Of a stretch of 64,000 nt of DNA, positions 9,813 through 17,897 are shown piece after piece. The stretch lies in NCBI RefSeq assembly GCF_037154075.1, contig NZ_JBANRJ010000001.1:1545501-1609500 (forward strand), in the 5' to 3' direction. Below the pieces are notes generated by a model. That model searched no databases. It was not told the DNA's origin and worked only from the letters and a program-made list of their open reading frames with translations. The position numbers and the translations under genes are program-made. Origin of the DNA: Sphingobium aromaticiconvertens. Its GTDB lineage: Bacteria > Pseudomonadota > Alphaproteobacteria > Sphingomonadales > Sphingomonadaceae. The first letter of the stretch is position 1. Every line of letters starts with the position of its first letter.

Positions 9813-9832
9813 CGGCGGGGAATTCCCCGCCG
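9813..9832. repeat. 20-bp perfect palindrome between fadE and a DUF2383 gene
   Basis: A perfect GC-rich palindrome (CGGCGGGG-AATT-CCCCGCCG pattern) lies 8 bases beyond the stop of the minus-strand DUF2383 gene. It could be the stem of a transcription terminator for that gene, but no T run follows on either strand, so intrinsic termination is uncertain. Confidence 0.4.
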
Positions 9833-9839
9833 GTCCTGA

Positions 9840-10292
9840 TCAGCCTTGCATCGAATGTTTGATATCGCGCATCTCGTCATGGCCGGTCTTCACGGAACTA
9901 TAGCAGCTCTGGATAAGGTCGCGCACGGTAGGAGAAAGCTTCATGTCGCCAAGGGCGTCCTCGAACTTTGCCTTGATATGGTCCTCACCTGCTTCGACTT
10001 CGTTGATGATAGCCTTGTCGTCCTGGCCAGTGACGGCCGACTTGAGGTTGAGGAACATGCGATGGGCGCCCGCGAGGATAGTGCCGTCATCTTCAACATT
10101 GCCGCCCAGGCTGCTTACCTGCTGCTGAAGGCGTGATACGACCTCGCGACGTTCGTTGGCGCGACTGGTAAACAGCGCGCCGAAACGACCGCTTCCACTG
10201 TCCTTGGCTGCTTCGGTATAGCCATCAACGCTATCAATGGTCGTGGCGATAAGTCCGTTAAGCGTCGAAATATCATGGCTTGTGTCAGACAT
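9840..10292 (-). CDS. PA2169-type four-helix-bundle protein (DUF2383)
   Basis: About 150 residues, almost wholly helical, with the DUF2383 layout: an N-terminal helix (TLNGLIATTIDSVDGY), a region with FTSRANERREVV, and a C-terminal pair of helices rich in E, H and D. DUF2383 proteins have a ferritin-like four-helix bundle and are often found among general stress genes; their reaction is unknown. The start MSDTSHD is chosen because homologues begin there and a GGA lies just upstream; frames further 5' add a non-conserved extension. It stands alone on the minus strand. I saw no good stress promoter directly upstream. Confidence 0.85.
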   Translation of the reverse strand: MSDTSHDISTLNGLIATTIDSVDGYTEAAKDSGSGRFGALFTSRANERREVVSRLQQQVSSLGGNVEDDGTILAGAHRMFLNLKSAVTGQDDKAIINEVEAGEDHIKAKFEDALGDMKLSPTVRDLIQSCYSSVKTGHDEMRDIKHSMQG

Positions 10293-10441
10293 CATCATTC
10301 CAATCATGAAAGAAGAAGGCGGCCACAGGCTTGACCGCACTCTGTGACAACGATGGTTTTTGAGGAAAGTCGCATGGGAAAAACGTGCCTTTAACTTCCA
10401 TCAGTACGATTCTGAGAGAGACTCTTATCTCATGGCGGATG

Positions 10442-11293
10442 TCAGCCGTTGATAATCGAGCCGCCATTGGGATGCAGGATCTGACCCGACATATAGCTGG
10501 CATCCTCACAGGCCAGAAACAGGAAGCTGGGTGCGACTTCATTGGGCTGGCCGGGACGCCCCATGGGCGTGCTTTCGCCAAAATGCTCCAGCTTTTCGGG
10601 ACTGGCGCCTCCCATGGGATTAAGCGGCGTCCAGATTGGCCCCGGCGCAACGGCATTCACCCGGATGCCCTCACCCACCAGATTTTCCGAAAGACTTCGA
10701 GTAAAAGCCGTGATGGCGCCTTTCGTGCTGGAATAATCGAGCAGTTCCTTTGATCCCTGATACATGGTCACGCTGGTGCAATTGACGATTGCGGCGCCTT
10801 TTTTCAGATGCGGCCGGGCCGCCTGAACGAGAAAGAACATGCCAAAGATGTTCGTCTGGAACGTCCGGCGAAGCTGATCTTCGGTGATGTCGCGAATATC
10901 CTTGTCGGGATGCTGTTCGCCCGCATTGTTGACCACTATGTCGAGGCGACCAAAGCGCGCGATCACCTGATCGACCGCCGTTTCGCAAAAGGCCTTGTCC
11001 CCAACGTCCCCGGCAATCGCGATCCCCGTTCGCCCTTCCGCTTCAACGATCTCGACGGTTTTGCGCGCATCATCATGTTCGCACAGATAGACGATTCCGA
11101 CATCAGCGCCCTCTCGTGCATACAGCGCCGCTACCGCTCGGCCAATCCCGCTGTCCGCCCCGGTGATGAGCGCGACCTTCCCCGCCAGGCGGCCCGATCC
11201 GGGATAGCGCGGCATCCAATCGGGCTTTGGCTGTAGACGGCTTTCATGGCCCGGCAGAGCGTCTTCGTGGATCATTCTTTCCTGTGCGGTCAT
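10442..11293 (-). CDS. SDR-family oxidoreductase (YghA/glucose-dehydrogenase-like)
   Basis: A 283-residue classical short-chain dehydrogenase with a 35-residue N-terminal extension (MPRYPGSGRLAGK) typical of the YghA/YhdF stress-associated subgroup. The cofactor motif TGADSGIG is at 44-51, NNAG at 122-125, and the catalytic triad Ser174, Tyr187 and Lys191 is present. It likely uses NAD(P)H on a small carbonyl or alcohol; the substrate is unknown. The gene is divergent from the flavodoxin-like gene at 11420. An EcfG-like promoter (TGAAC-N16-CGTT) lies 24-48 bases before its start, and an AGGAG ribosome-binding site precedes the ATG. Confidence 0.9.
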   Translation of the reverse strand: MTAQERMIHEDALPGHESRLQPKPDWMPRYPGSGRLAGKVALITGADSGIGRAVAALYAREGADVGIVYLCEHDDARKTVEIVEAEGRTGIAIAGDVGDKAFCETAVDQVIARFGRLDIVVNNAGEQHPDKDIRDITEDQLRRTFQTNIFGMFFLVQAARPHLKKGAAIVNCTSVTMYQGSKELLDYSSTKGAITAFTRSLSENLVGEGIRVNAVAPGPIWTPLNPMGGASPEKLEHFGESTPMGRPGQPNEVAPSFLFLACEDASYMSGQILHPNGGSIING

Positions 11294-11316
11294 GGCTACT
11301 CTCCTTGGTCACGATC

Positions 11317-11341
11317 AACGCGCCTGTGAGCATGGAGTTCA
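11317..11341 (-). promoter_or_regulatory. Possible EcfG-type promoter for the SDR gene
   Basis: On the minus strand TGAAC is followed by 16 bases and CGTT. The consensus for the alphaproteobacterial general stress sigma factor EcfG is GGAAC-N16/17-CGTT, so the -35 matches four of five positions and the -10 is exact. Confidence 0.45.
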
Positions 11342-11365
11342 GCCCCTTGATCCAGATCAGACCAT

Positions 11366-11390
11366 GGAACTGATGCCCCAATAGATCGTC
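11366..11390 (+). promoter_or_regulatory. Possible EcfG-type promoter for the flavodoxin-like gene
   Basis: GGAAC, 16 bases, then CGTC on the plus strand; the EcfG consensus is GGAAC-N16/17-CGTT. The -35 is exact and the -10 differs at its last base. It lies 30 bases before the chosen ATG at 11420, a normal distance. Confidence 0.5.
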
Positions 11391-11419
11391 GGATCAGCGT
11401 GCAACCGATGGAGATCGAG

Positions 11420-12025
11420 ATGCTGAAAGTCCAACCGCTGAATTGTACGCTCAAGCGCGACATCCAGAAGCCCAGTTCAACCGATGCGATGATCGCAATA
11501 TTGGCAAAGGAATTTAAGGCGCTGGATGTGCAGGTCGCCGCTACCATCCGCGTCGGCGCCCATAATGTGCTTGCCGGGGTTACATCCGATGAGGGCGAAG
11601 GCGACGATTGGCCCGACATCCGAAAGAAGATATTGGCGGCGGATATCCTGATCCTGGGAACGCCCATCTGGATGGGGCAGGCGGGCAGCGTCGCCAAGCG
11701 CGTTATGGAGCGGATGGACGCCTTTCTCAGTGAAACCGACGATCAGGGCCGGATGCCGAGCTATTCCAAGGTCGCGGTGGCGGCGATTGTTGGCAATGAG
11801 GATGGCGCCCATGCCGCATCTGCGCAGATTTTTCAGGCCTTGAACGATGTCGGCTGGACCATTCCCGCCGTTGCGGCCTGTTACTGGGTGGGCGAGGCCA
11901 TGGGGGCGACCGATTTTCAGGATTTGAAATCCACGCCTAGAAAGGTGACGGAGACCGCGAAAATGGTGGCAGCCAACGCGACGCATCTGGCGGCGTTATT
12001 ACAAAAATCGCCCTATCCCGGCTGA
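11420..12025 (+). CDS. Flavodoxin-fold NAD(P)H-dependent FMN reductase family protein
   Basis: About 201 residues with the flavodoxin-like alpha/beta fold. The first strand LNCTLK leads into the phosphate-binding loop, and a later strand-loop (LGTPIWMGQ) would contact the flavin isoalloxazine. Proteins of this class reduce FMN, quinones or other electrophiles with NAD(P)H. The start at 11420 is preferred over upstream ATGs because GGAG lies six bases before it and homologous N termini begin M-L-K. An EcfG-like promoter lies just upstream, and the FAD oxidoreductase gene follows after 31 bases, so the two are probably co-transcribed. Confidence 0.85.
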   Translation: MLKVQPLNCTLKRDIQKPSSTDAMIAILAKEFKALDVQVAATIRVGAHNVLAGVTSDEGEGDDWPDIRKKILAADILILGTPIWMGQAGSVAKRVMERMDAFLSETDDQGRMPSYSKVAVAAIVGNEDGAHAASAQIFQALNDVGWTIPAVAACYWVGEAMGATDFQDLKSTPRKVTETAKMVAANATHLAALLQKSPYPG

Positions 12026-12056
12026 ACTTGCGACGGGTCCGGCACGTTATCGCGCG

Positions 12057-13304
12057 ATGAGCTTGACCGAACAGCATGATTTGCGTGGCGGAACACCCTC
12101 TTGGGATGACGGGGGCTGGGATGTGCCCCCAGCCGATGCCCTGCCGACCTCTCCCTGCGACATCGCCATTATCGGCGCGGGGATCATGGGATCGGTTCTG
12201 GCGGAGCGACTAAGCAGCCAGGGACTTTCGGTCGTCCTGCTGGATCGCCGCCCACCAGGCATGGGCAGCACGGCTGCATCCACGGCGGAACTGATGTGGG
12301 CCATGGATGTCCCCCTCTGCGAACTGGCGGCACAGATCGGTGAAGAGGTGGCGGCCCGGCGTTGGAAATGGGTGTATCGCACGGTACGTGGGCTGGCAGA
12401 GCGGATCGATGCTCTGGGCATCGATTGTGCCCGGCGGGATCGCCCGACTGTCTATCTGGCGGGCCAGAAGCTGGACGAAGAAGGTTTGAAGCAGGAGGGT
12501 GCGCTGCACCGGAAACATGGCCTTCCGACCCAATTCCTCGATAACGTCACAGTTAATCGCCGCTTTGGTATCCCGCCGCGATCCGCCCTGATATCGGACG
12601 GCGGCTTTGAGGTCGATCCGGTTCGCTTGACCCACGGGCTGCTTGATATCGCCAAACAGCGCGGCGCGCGCCTTTGCTATCCAGTCGATGTCACGTCCTT
12701 GACCGAGCAGGAGGACTGCATCGTCCTGACGCTTGCGGACGGCAAGACGATCAGCGCCGGTCAGGCGATATTGGCCGGCGGCTATGAGCGGGCGCCCCTG
12801 TTTCTGCCTCCCGCATTCTCCCTGCTGTCTACCTTCGTCATGGCGACCGCACCCGGTGTTGCGCCGCTGTGGCGGGGAAACGCCATGATATGGGAAGCGT
12901 CCGACCCCTATCTTTATATTCGCACCGACGCTGAGGGGCGCATCATCGCGGGGGGCGAGGATGAGGATTTCATCGATGCCAACCATCGCGACGCACTGAT
13001 CGGGCAGAAGGCCGGGACGATCGCAGCCAAGGTGGGCCTGTTACTGGGATCGGCGCCGCTGGCTGTCGACCGTGCCTGGGCCGCGACTTTTGGCGCATCG
13101 CCTGACGGATTGCCCGCAATCGGTCGTGCCGCCAATATGCAACGAATATGGTTGGCGGCGGGATTTGGCGGAAACGGGATTGCCTTTGCCGCTCTGGCGT
13201 CCGAACTATTGGCCAGCGTTTTTGCGGGGCAGGACGATCCCGATGCTGACTATTTCGATCCCTATCGCTTTGCAATACCGCTCGCGCAGGCGGCTGGACA
13301 TTAA
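12057..13304 (+). CDS. FAD-dependent oxidoreductase (DadA/glycine-oxidase-like)
   Basis: A 415-residue DAO-family flavoenzyme. An ADP-binding motif GAGIMG is at 40-45 with the following acidic strand end (VVLLDRR), and a GxG near the C terminus (GFGGNGIAFA) binds FAD. Members oxidise amines or D-amino acids, or act as soluble dehydrogenases; the substrate cannot be read from the sequence. It follows the flavodoxin-like gene by 31 bases on the same strand and likely shares its stress-type promoter. The N-terminal extension of about 33 residues before the FAD strand is typical of this subgroup. Confidence 0.85.
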   Translation: MSLTEQHDLRGGTPSWDDGGWDVPPADALPTSPCDIAIIGAGIMGSVLAERLSSQGLSVVLLDRRPPGMGSTAASTAELMWAMDVPLCELAAQIGEEVAARRWKWVYRTVRGLAERIDALGIDCARRDRPTVYLAGQKLDEEGLKQEGALHRKHGLPTQFLDNVTVNRRFGIPPRSALISDGGFEVDPVRLTHGLLDIAKQRGARLCYPVDVTSLTEQEDCIVLTLADGKTISAGQAILAGGYERAPLFLPPAFSLLSTFVMATAPGVAPLWRGNAMIWEASDPYLYIRTDAEGRIIAGGEDEDFIDANHRDALIGQKAGTIAAKVGLLLGSAPLAVDRAWAATFGASPDGLPAIGRAANMQRIWLAAGFGGNGIAFAALASELLASVFAGQDDPDADYFDPYRFAIPLAQAAGH

Positions 13305-13497
13305 ATAGTTGGTGGATCGAGTGACCTATCGACCTTCAGTTGTCAGTCCTTGTCCAATGCCCTGGCGCTCTCCTGGAACCGGGTAAAATCAGAATCAGGC
13401 ATCGAATTTCTCCATTCGAGGCATGGAAAGCATGGCCAGCGGATGAAGCGGCAAGTACGAAGGCCGCATTAGCTATGCTCCATCAGCTCCTGGGTGG

Positions 13498-13575
13498 TCA
13501 GTGGAAGAAGAACCAAAGCAGCAAAATGATGGGGATCGGAACGCCGATCAGCCAGAAAAGAATGCCTTTGCCCAT
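13498..13575 (-). CDS. 25-residue membrane peptide
   Basis: A tiny gene encoding MGKGILFW-LIGVPIP-IILLLW-FFFH: a short basic N terminus, then a single hydrophobic helix with a central Gly-Val-Pro-Ile-Pro kink, ending in Phe-His. AAGGA lies seven bases before the ATG. A perfect EcfG-type promoter (GGAAC-N17-CGTT, 13631-13606) lies 31-56 bases upstream, which implies a 5' leader of about 20-25 bases. An ATG at 13590 would add five residues but lacks a ribosome-binding site. Single-helix stress peptides of this kind exist in proteobacteria; the function is unknown. Its length is below usual annotation cut-offs. Confidence 0.7.
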   Translation of the reverse strand: MGKGILFWLIGVPIPIILLLWFFFH

Positions 13576-13605
13576 TCTACGGTCCTTCATTTGAAGCTGC
13601 ATAAC

Positions 13606-13631
13606 AACGGGCGACCCGCAACGTCTGTTCC
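13606..13631 (-). promoter_or_regulatory. Perfect EcfG-type general stress promoter
   Basis: On the minus strand GGAAC, 17 bases, CGTT: an exact match to the EcfG (general stress sigma factor) consensus of alphaproteobacteria. It reads toward the 25-residue membrane peptide gene. Confidence 0.7.
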
Positions 13632-13686
13632 GGCACCTGGGAGTATGTGGTGGCGACACATGTTCTGATGAACAGATGACGCTGAT

Positions 13687-13711
13687 GGACCCTGCCAATC
13701 ACTGGGGCGTT
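13687..13711 (+). promoter_or_regulatory. Possible EcfG-type promoter for the histidine phosphatase gene
   Basis: GGACC, 16 bases, CGTT on the plus strand, 27 bases before the ATG at 13738. It differs from GGAAC-N16/17-CGTT at one -35 base. Confidence 0.4.
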
Positions 13712-13737
13712 CTCCTTGGCGAGGAGATACACCCACT

Positions 13738-14502
13738 ATGTCACAACGCTGGCCTGAACGCTTATGGGTTGTTCGTCACGGACAAAGCGCGGGCAATGTC
13801 GCGCGCGATGCGGCCCATGAGGATGCGCTCGATCGGATTGTTCTGGAGGGACGCGATGTGGATGTGCCGCTCAGCCATCTTGGCGAGCAGCAGGCTATGG
13901 CGCTGGGTCACTGGTTTGCGAAATATGATCTCCATGATCGGCCAGATGTTCTCATCTCGTCCCCCTATCTGCGGACGCTGGATACAGCGCGGCGCTTTCG
14001 AGCAGCGGGGGGAGCGGGCAAGGACGAGCAAATCTGTTCGGATGAACGGCTACGCGAAAAGGAATTCGGCATTCTGGACGGTTTGACGACCATGGGGGTC
14101 GCAAACGTTTTCCCCGACCAGGCAGAGTTTCGACGCGTGCTTGGAAAATTCTATCATCGGCCGCCCGGCGGGGAGAGCTGGTGCGACGTCATTCTTCGCC
14201 TTCGTTCGCTGATGGACACGGTTTCACTTCATTATGCTGGTCGGCGCGTGATGATCTTCGCCCATCAAGTCGTCGTTCTATGTCTTCGCTATGTCATCGA
14301 AAATCTCGATGAAGCGGCTATTCTCGACATCGACAGGCAGGCTGATGTCGCCAATTGCGCGATTACTGAATATCGTTTCGAGCCGCAGGCGGGCAAAAAC
14401 GGCAACCTCGTCCTCGCGCGCTACAATGTCACAGCCCCGATGGATGAAGGACATGCCCCCGTGACGCGCGCGCCCGACCCTCCGGTTGCGGCACGGGGAT
14501 AA
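13738..14502 (+). CDS. Histidine phosphatase (phosphoglycerate-mutase-like)
   Basis: A 254-residue member of the branch-1 histidine phosphatase superfamily. The catalytic RHG motif is at 13-15 (VVRHGQS), with His14 as phospho-acceptor; a second motif (SSPYLRTLDTA) and the distal FAHQ histidine complete the active site. It likely hydrolyses a small phosphate ester; the substrate is unknown. AGGAG lies about ten bases before the ATG. The nnrD gene begins four bases after its stop, so the two form an operon, probably driven by the stress-like promoter at 13687-13711. Confidence 0.9.
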   Translation: MSQRWPERLWVVRHGQSAGNVARDAAHEDALDRIVLEGRDVDVPLSHLGEQQAMALGHWFAKYDLHDRPDVLISSPYLRTLDTARRFRAAGGAGKDEQICSDERLREKEFGILDGLTTMGVANVFPDQAEFRRVLGKFYHRPPGGESWCDVILRLRSLMDTVSLHYAGRRVMIFAHQVVVLCLRYVIENLDEAAILDIDRQADVANCAITEYRFEPQAGKNGNLVLARYNVTAPMDEGHAPVTRAPDPPVAARG

Positions 14503-14506
14503 TATC

Positions 14507-15406
14507 ATGCAGAAGATCGATCGGGCCTGGCTGGACGCCCACCCTCTTCCCGATCCTGGTCGAGGGACGGACAAAGATGGTCGCGGGCGGGTTGTGCTGG
14601 TGGGCGGCGCGGAATTTGTCCCCGGAGGGTTACGACTTACCGGCGAAGCGGTGTTGCGAGCGGGCGCAGGAAAGCTTCAGATGGCCACGGTTGCCGCAGT
14701 CGCGACCGCGCTCGGCGTTCTCCTACCGGAAGCCGCCATGATAGCCCTCCCTGCCGACAAGGATGGAGAAATCGCCGTCGAAGGAGCACAGCGTCTTTTA
14801 GATCCTGTCAGCCAGGCCGACACGCTCATCATCGGCCCGGGCATGAGCGGAAGCGAGACAACAAGTCAGCTCGTGGCACAATTGCTCGAAAGCCCCCGGG
14901 CGGACCTTACAATCCTGCTTGATGCCGCAGCCATTACCTGTGCGGGCGCCCTGCAATCAACGCTCGTCAGACATGAGGGCCATATTGTCATGACGCCTCA
15001 TCATGGCGAAATGGCATCCATGACCGGTCTCCACATCGAAGAGATCCGTTCATCCCCGGTTGCGGCAGCCCTCAATGCCGCCCGAACATGCAACGCTATT
15101 CTGGTGTTGAAGGCTGCCGACACGATCGTCGCGACGCCTGATGGATGCTTGCTGAGCTATTCGAGTGAATGCATCGGCCTGGCAACAGGCGGTTCGGGCG
15201 ATGTCCTGGCTGGGATCATCGGCGGCCTGATGGCACGAGGCGCTTTGCCACTGCAAGCTGCGGCATGGGGGGTGTGGACACATGGTGAGGCGGGCAAGCT
15301 ATTGGCCAGCCAGATTGCTCCGCTGGGCTTCCTGGCCCGCGATTTGCTGGAGAAAATACCGTCCCTGCTCAAGAGCGACGCCGATACGCGTCGCCTTTCC
15401 CGTTAG
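14507..15406 (+). CDS. nnrD: ADP/ATP-dependent (S)-NAD(P)H-hydrate dehydratase
   Basis: About 299 residues of the carbohydrate kinase-like (YjeF C-terminal) fold. It repairs hydrated NADH and NADPH, damage products formed by heat, acid or GAPDH side reactions. Conserved blocks include TPHHGEMASM (substrate/nucleotide loop) and the anion-hole motif GGSGDVLAG. The epimerase half (YjeF N-terminal domain), often fused, is absent, so an NnrE must be encoded elsewhere. GGGGAT precedes the chosen ATG; an in-frame upstream start at 14486 would overlap the phosphatase and is not needed. A metabolite-repair enzyme fits the stress-type neighbourhood. Confidence 0.93.
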   Translation: MQKIDRAWLDAHPLPDPGRGTDKDGRGRVVLVGGAEFVPGGLRLTGEAVLRAGAGKLQMATVAAVATALGVLLPEAAMIALPADKDGEIAVEGAQRLLDPVSQADTLIIGPGMSGSETTSQLVAQLLESPRADLTILLDAAAITCAGALQSTLVRHEGHIVMTPHHGEMASMTGLHIEEIRSSPVAAALNAARTCNAILVLKAADTIVATPDGCLLSYSSECIGLATGGSGDVLAGIIGGLMARGALPLQAAAWGVWTHGEAGKLLASQIAPLGFLARDLLEKIPSLLKSDADTRRLSR

Positions 15407-15611
15407 CGGCCATTCGACTTTCGCTTGAGGCAAGATGAAGACTTGGGACATCCGTCAAGCACCCGCTTGAACCGATCTGCAGCCCAACAGCAGTAGGCCA
15501 GTTTTCAACGCAGCAGGTTGATGAGCCGCCAGTCCGCACATAGGAACGGAAAAATGGCCTCTAAACGGCAACAGAGGTTCGGCTCGCGACCAACCGCCTG
15601 ATCGACCCCGC

Positions 15612-15782
15612 ATGAATGGGAATGCCTGCCCTTGGGACGAAGCCGTCGTTCCCAAGCGATGGGTCGAACGGCAGGTTTTGTCAGGAGGCGACACACGGCG
15701 TTTGTCTGACTGGCACGGCTTGCGGATGGAAGGGACGCCCGATGATGATGGGCACTATTCCTACGCTGTGGCGCTACGATAG
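15612..15782 (+). CDS. Possible 56-residue protein of unknown function
   Basis: An ATG-to-TAG frame encoding a Trp-, Arg- and Asp-rich peptide (for example WHGLRMEGTPDDDGHYSY). Its composition looks protein-like rather than random, but no ribosome-binding site is seen before the ATG and I recognise no family. It lies in the 409-base stretch 15407-15815, which otherwise shows nothing I can name; it could be a decayed gene end. Confidence 0.25.
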   Translation: MNGNACPWDEAVVPKRWVERQVLSGGDTRRLSDWHGLRMEGTPDDDGHYSYAVALR

Positions 15783-15815
15783 CCCAAGCCAATCTATGAG
15801 GGCGAATGTCCAAAT

Positions 15816-16766
15816 TTATGGCAGCACTATCGACAATTGGATGGGATTGTCCTCCTTCATAGCTGGTGATTCAACGCGCCGGCAGTCGCCATAGGCCTCA
15901 AACGCATCTACGAGATGATCGAACAGCGCCCCGACCCGCGGCAGGCGGCGCAGATTTTCATGCGTCACGATCCAGGTCGGCAATTCGGGAAGCGCGATAT
16001 CGGGCAGGACGCGCTCGAGATCGGGATAGCGTAGCGCCGCAGGGACCTGCGCAACGGCAATGCCCAGGCCGGCACGTGCGAGCGCGAGTTGCGCGGGATG
16101 GCTGTCGGTCCGGGCGATCCAGCGAATCAGAGCAGGGTCACCGATCCGGGCTGCAACGGCCAGATCGTTACGGTTGCGGTCCGGCCCGATGAACAGATGG
16201 TCGGCGATCTTGGCTTGGCACACGGGACGACCATAGGCTTGGAGATAGTCGCGATGGGCGAACAGACCGAGCGGGATCGAAGGCACCTTTTTCGCCACGA
16301 GCGCGGATTGTTCCGGCGGATGCATCCGAACCGCCACATCCACCTGCTGGTCGAGCAGATCGGCACTGGCATTGCTCAGCTCGAACTCGACCGTGAGGTC
16401 CGGATGCTTGTCACGCAGGCTACGAAGCATCGGGGGCAGGACCTCCAGACCCACAAAGTCGGAGACGCTGAGCCGAACCCGGCCTGCAACCGTCCCTGAA
16501 TCGGCGGATGCCGCGCGCAGCATGGCCTCCGATGCATGCGCCATCGCGCGCGCGGGCGCGGCCATCGCTTCGGCTGTCGGCGTAGGCACCAGCCCATGCA
16601 CCGAACGGGTGAACAGCGCCGTGCCCAGCGCCGCCTCCAATCCCTCGATGCGCGCGCGCACCGTTGGCTGGGACAAGCCCAGCCGCCGTGCCGCTGCCGA
16701 CAGGCTGCCAGTCTCTACCACCGCCAGGAAGGCGCGCTGATCGTCCCATCCAACAGTCTGGCTCAT
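15816..16766 (-). CDS. LysR-family transcriptional regulator
   Basis: About 316 residues. The N-terminal winged helix-turn-helix is clear (FLAVVETGSLSAAARRL, then LSQPTVRARI), followed by an effector-binding domain with two Rossmann-like lobes. The start MSQTVGW is chosen because the HTH then begins near residue 10, as in most LysR proteins; an ATG at 16808 adds 14 residues. It is divergent from the NAD(P)-binding protein gene at 16852, with 85 bases between, the usual layout for a LysR regulator controlling its neighbour. The inducer is unknown. Confidence 0.9.
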   Translation of the reverse strand: MSQTVGWDDQRAFLAVVETGSLSAAARRLGLSQPTVRARIEGLEAALGTALFTRSVHGLVPTPTAEAMAAPARAMAHASEAMLRAASADSGTVAGRVRLSVSDFVGLEVLPPMLRSLRDKHPDLTVEFELSNASADLLDQQVDVAVRMHPPEQSALVAKKVPSIPLGLFAHRDYLQAYGRPVCQAKIADHLFIGPDRNRNDLAVAARIGDPALIRWIARTDSHPAQLALARAGLGIAVAQVPAALRYPDLERVLPDIALPELPTWIVTHENLRRLPRVGALFDHLVDAFEAYGDCRRVESPAMKEDNPIQLSIVLP

Positions 16767-16851
16767 AAATTTCTTGTAGGCCGATGATCGAACATTGGCA
16801 ATTTTCATGTGAGCCGATCGGGGCGATCTTCTGCTCGAAAGGAGATTACCG

Positions 16852-17874
16852 ATGGTTCAGACTGTTTTGACGAGCGCCGCCCCCCGGAGGGCATTGATTC
16901 TTGGTGCTACGGGCGGGGTCGGTGGTGCGATTGCCGCCCAGCTTATTCGCGACGGATGGCAGGTGCGCGCGCTCTGCCGCGAGGCCGATCCGGCGACTTC
17001 GCGCTGGCGGTATGCGTGCCCCGCTCCGCATTTCGTGACGGGCGACGCCATGGACCAGGCCGCCGTGGTCCGTGCCGCCACGATGGCGGACGGCGTTGCG
17101 GTCATCGTGCATGCGGTCAATCCGCCGGGCTATCGCAATTGGTCGTCGCTCGTGCTGCCGATGATGGACAATACGCTGGCGGCGGCGCGCGCCGCCGGGG
17201 GCGCGCGGATCGTGCTGCCCGGCACGATGTATAATTATGATCCCGCGCATACGCTCTTCATAGACGAAATTACGCCGCAAAATGCACGCACCCGGAAAGG
17301 GAAGATCCGCATCGAGCTCGAAAACAAGCTGGCGGAGGCAGAGGTTCCGTCGCTGATCGTGCGCGCAGGCGACTTCTTCGGGCCGGCGGCAGGGGCAAGC
17401 TGGTTCGCGCAGGCGATGGTGAAGCCGGGGCAACCCGTGCGGAGCTTTACCAGCATGGCGCCGGGGGTTCCGCATGCCTATGCCTACCTCCCCGATCTTG
17501 CGACGGCCTTTGCCGGCCTGCTCGCAATGCCCGAGCGGCTGCGCCCCCATGAGAAGGTCCAGTTCGTCGGCCAATGGGATGCGACCGGCACACAAATGCG
17601 CGATGCGGTGCGCCGCCTCGTGGGCAAGGACCTGCCCGAGCGCGCCTTTCCCTGGTGGATGATGCGTCTTGCCGCCCCCTTTGGTGGCTTTCCCCGCGAA
17701 GCATTGGAGATCGAGCCGGTCTGGAAACATCCGATGCAGCTCGACAATCGCCGTCTCGTGGAGCTTCTCGGCGCAGAACCGCATACCCCGCTCGACCATG
17801 CCGTCTCGGTAACGCTCGCCGGCATGGGCTGCATCGACCGCACGTCGCACGCTGCCGACTTTGCATTGGCCTGA
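16852..17874 (+). CDS. NAD(P)-binding epimerase/NmrA-like protein
   Basis: A 340-residue extended short-chain dehydrogenase. The Rossmann motif GATGGVG is at 18-24, with a basic patch after the second strand (LCREAD) that suggests NADP. An HAVNPPGY region and a weak YNYD stand where the catalytic Tyr would be, but a clean YxxxK is not obvious, so it may be NmrA/quinone-reductase-like or a sugar-nucleotide-like reductase. GGAG precedes the ATG. A membrane protein gene follows after 23 bases, and the divergent LysR gene probably regulates both. Confidence 0.8.
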   Translation: MVQTVLTSAAPRRALILGATGGVGGAIAAQLIRDGWQVRALCREADPATSRWRYACPAPHFVTGDAMDQAAVVRAATMADGVAVIVHAVNPPGYRNWSSLVLPMMDNTLAAARAAGGARIVLPGTMYNYDPAHTLFIDEITPQNARTRKGKIRIELENKLAEAEVPSLIVRAGDFFGPAAGASWFAQAMVKPGQPVRSFTSMAPGVPHAYAYLPDLATAFAGLLAMPERLRPHEKVQFVGQWDATGTQMRDAVRRLVGKDLPERAFPWWMMRLAAPFGGFPREALEIEPVWKHPMQLDNRRLVELLGAEPHTPLDHAVSVTLAGMGCIDRTSHAADFALA

Positions 17875-17897
17875 CACCCCCCGAAAGGAGACCGACG

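Noticed and set aside
10341..10441. EcfG promoter for the DUF2383 gene
   Set aside because: The AACG-like elements present on the plus strand lack a GTTCC-like partner at 16-17 bases; the best pair matches only three of five -35 positions.
16846..17877. A 343-codon antisense frame over the NAD(P)-binding protein gene
   Set aside because: The sense frame has a Rossmann motif, a ribosome-binding site and a downstream partner. The antisense frame has none.
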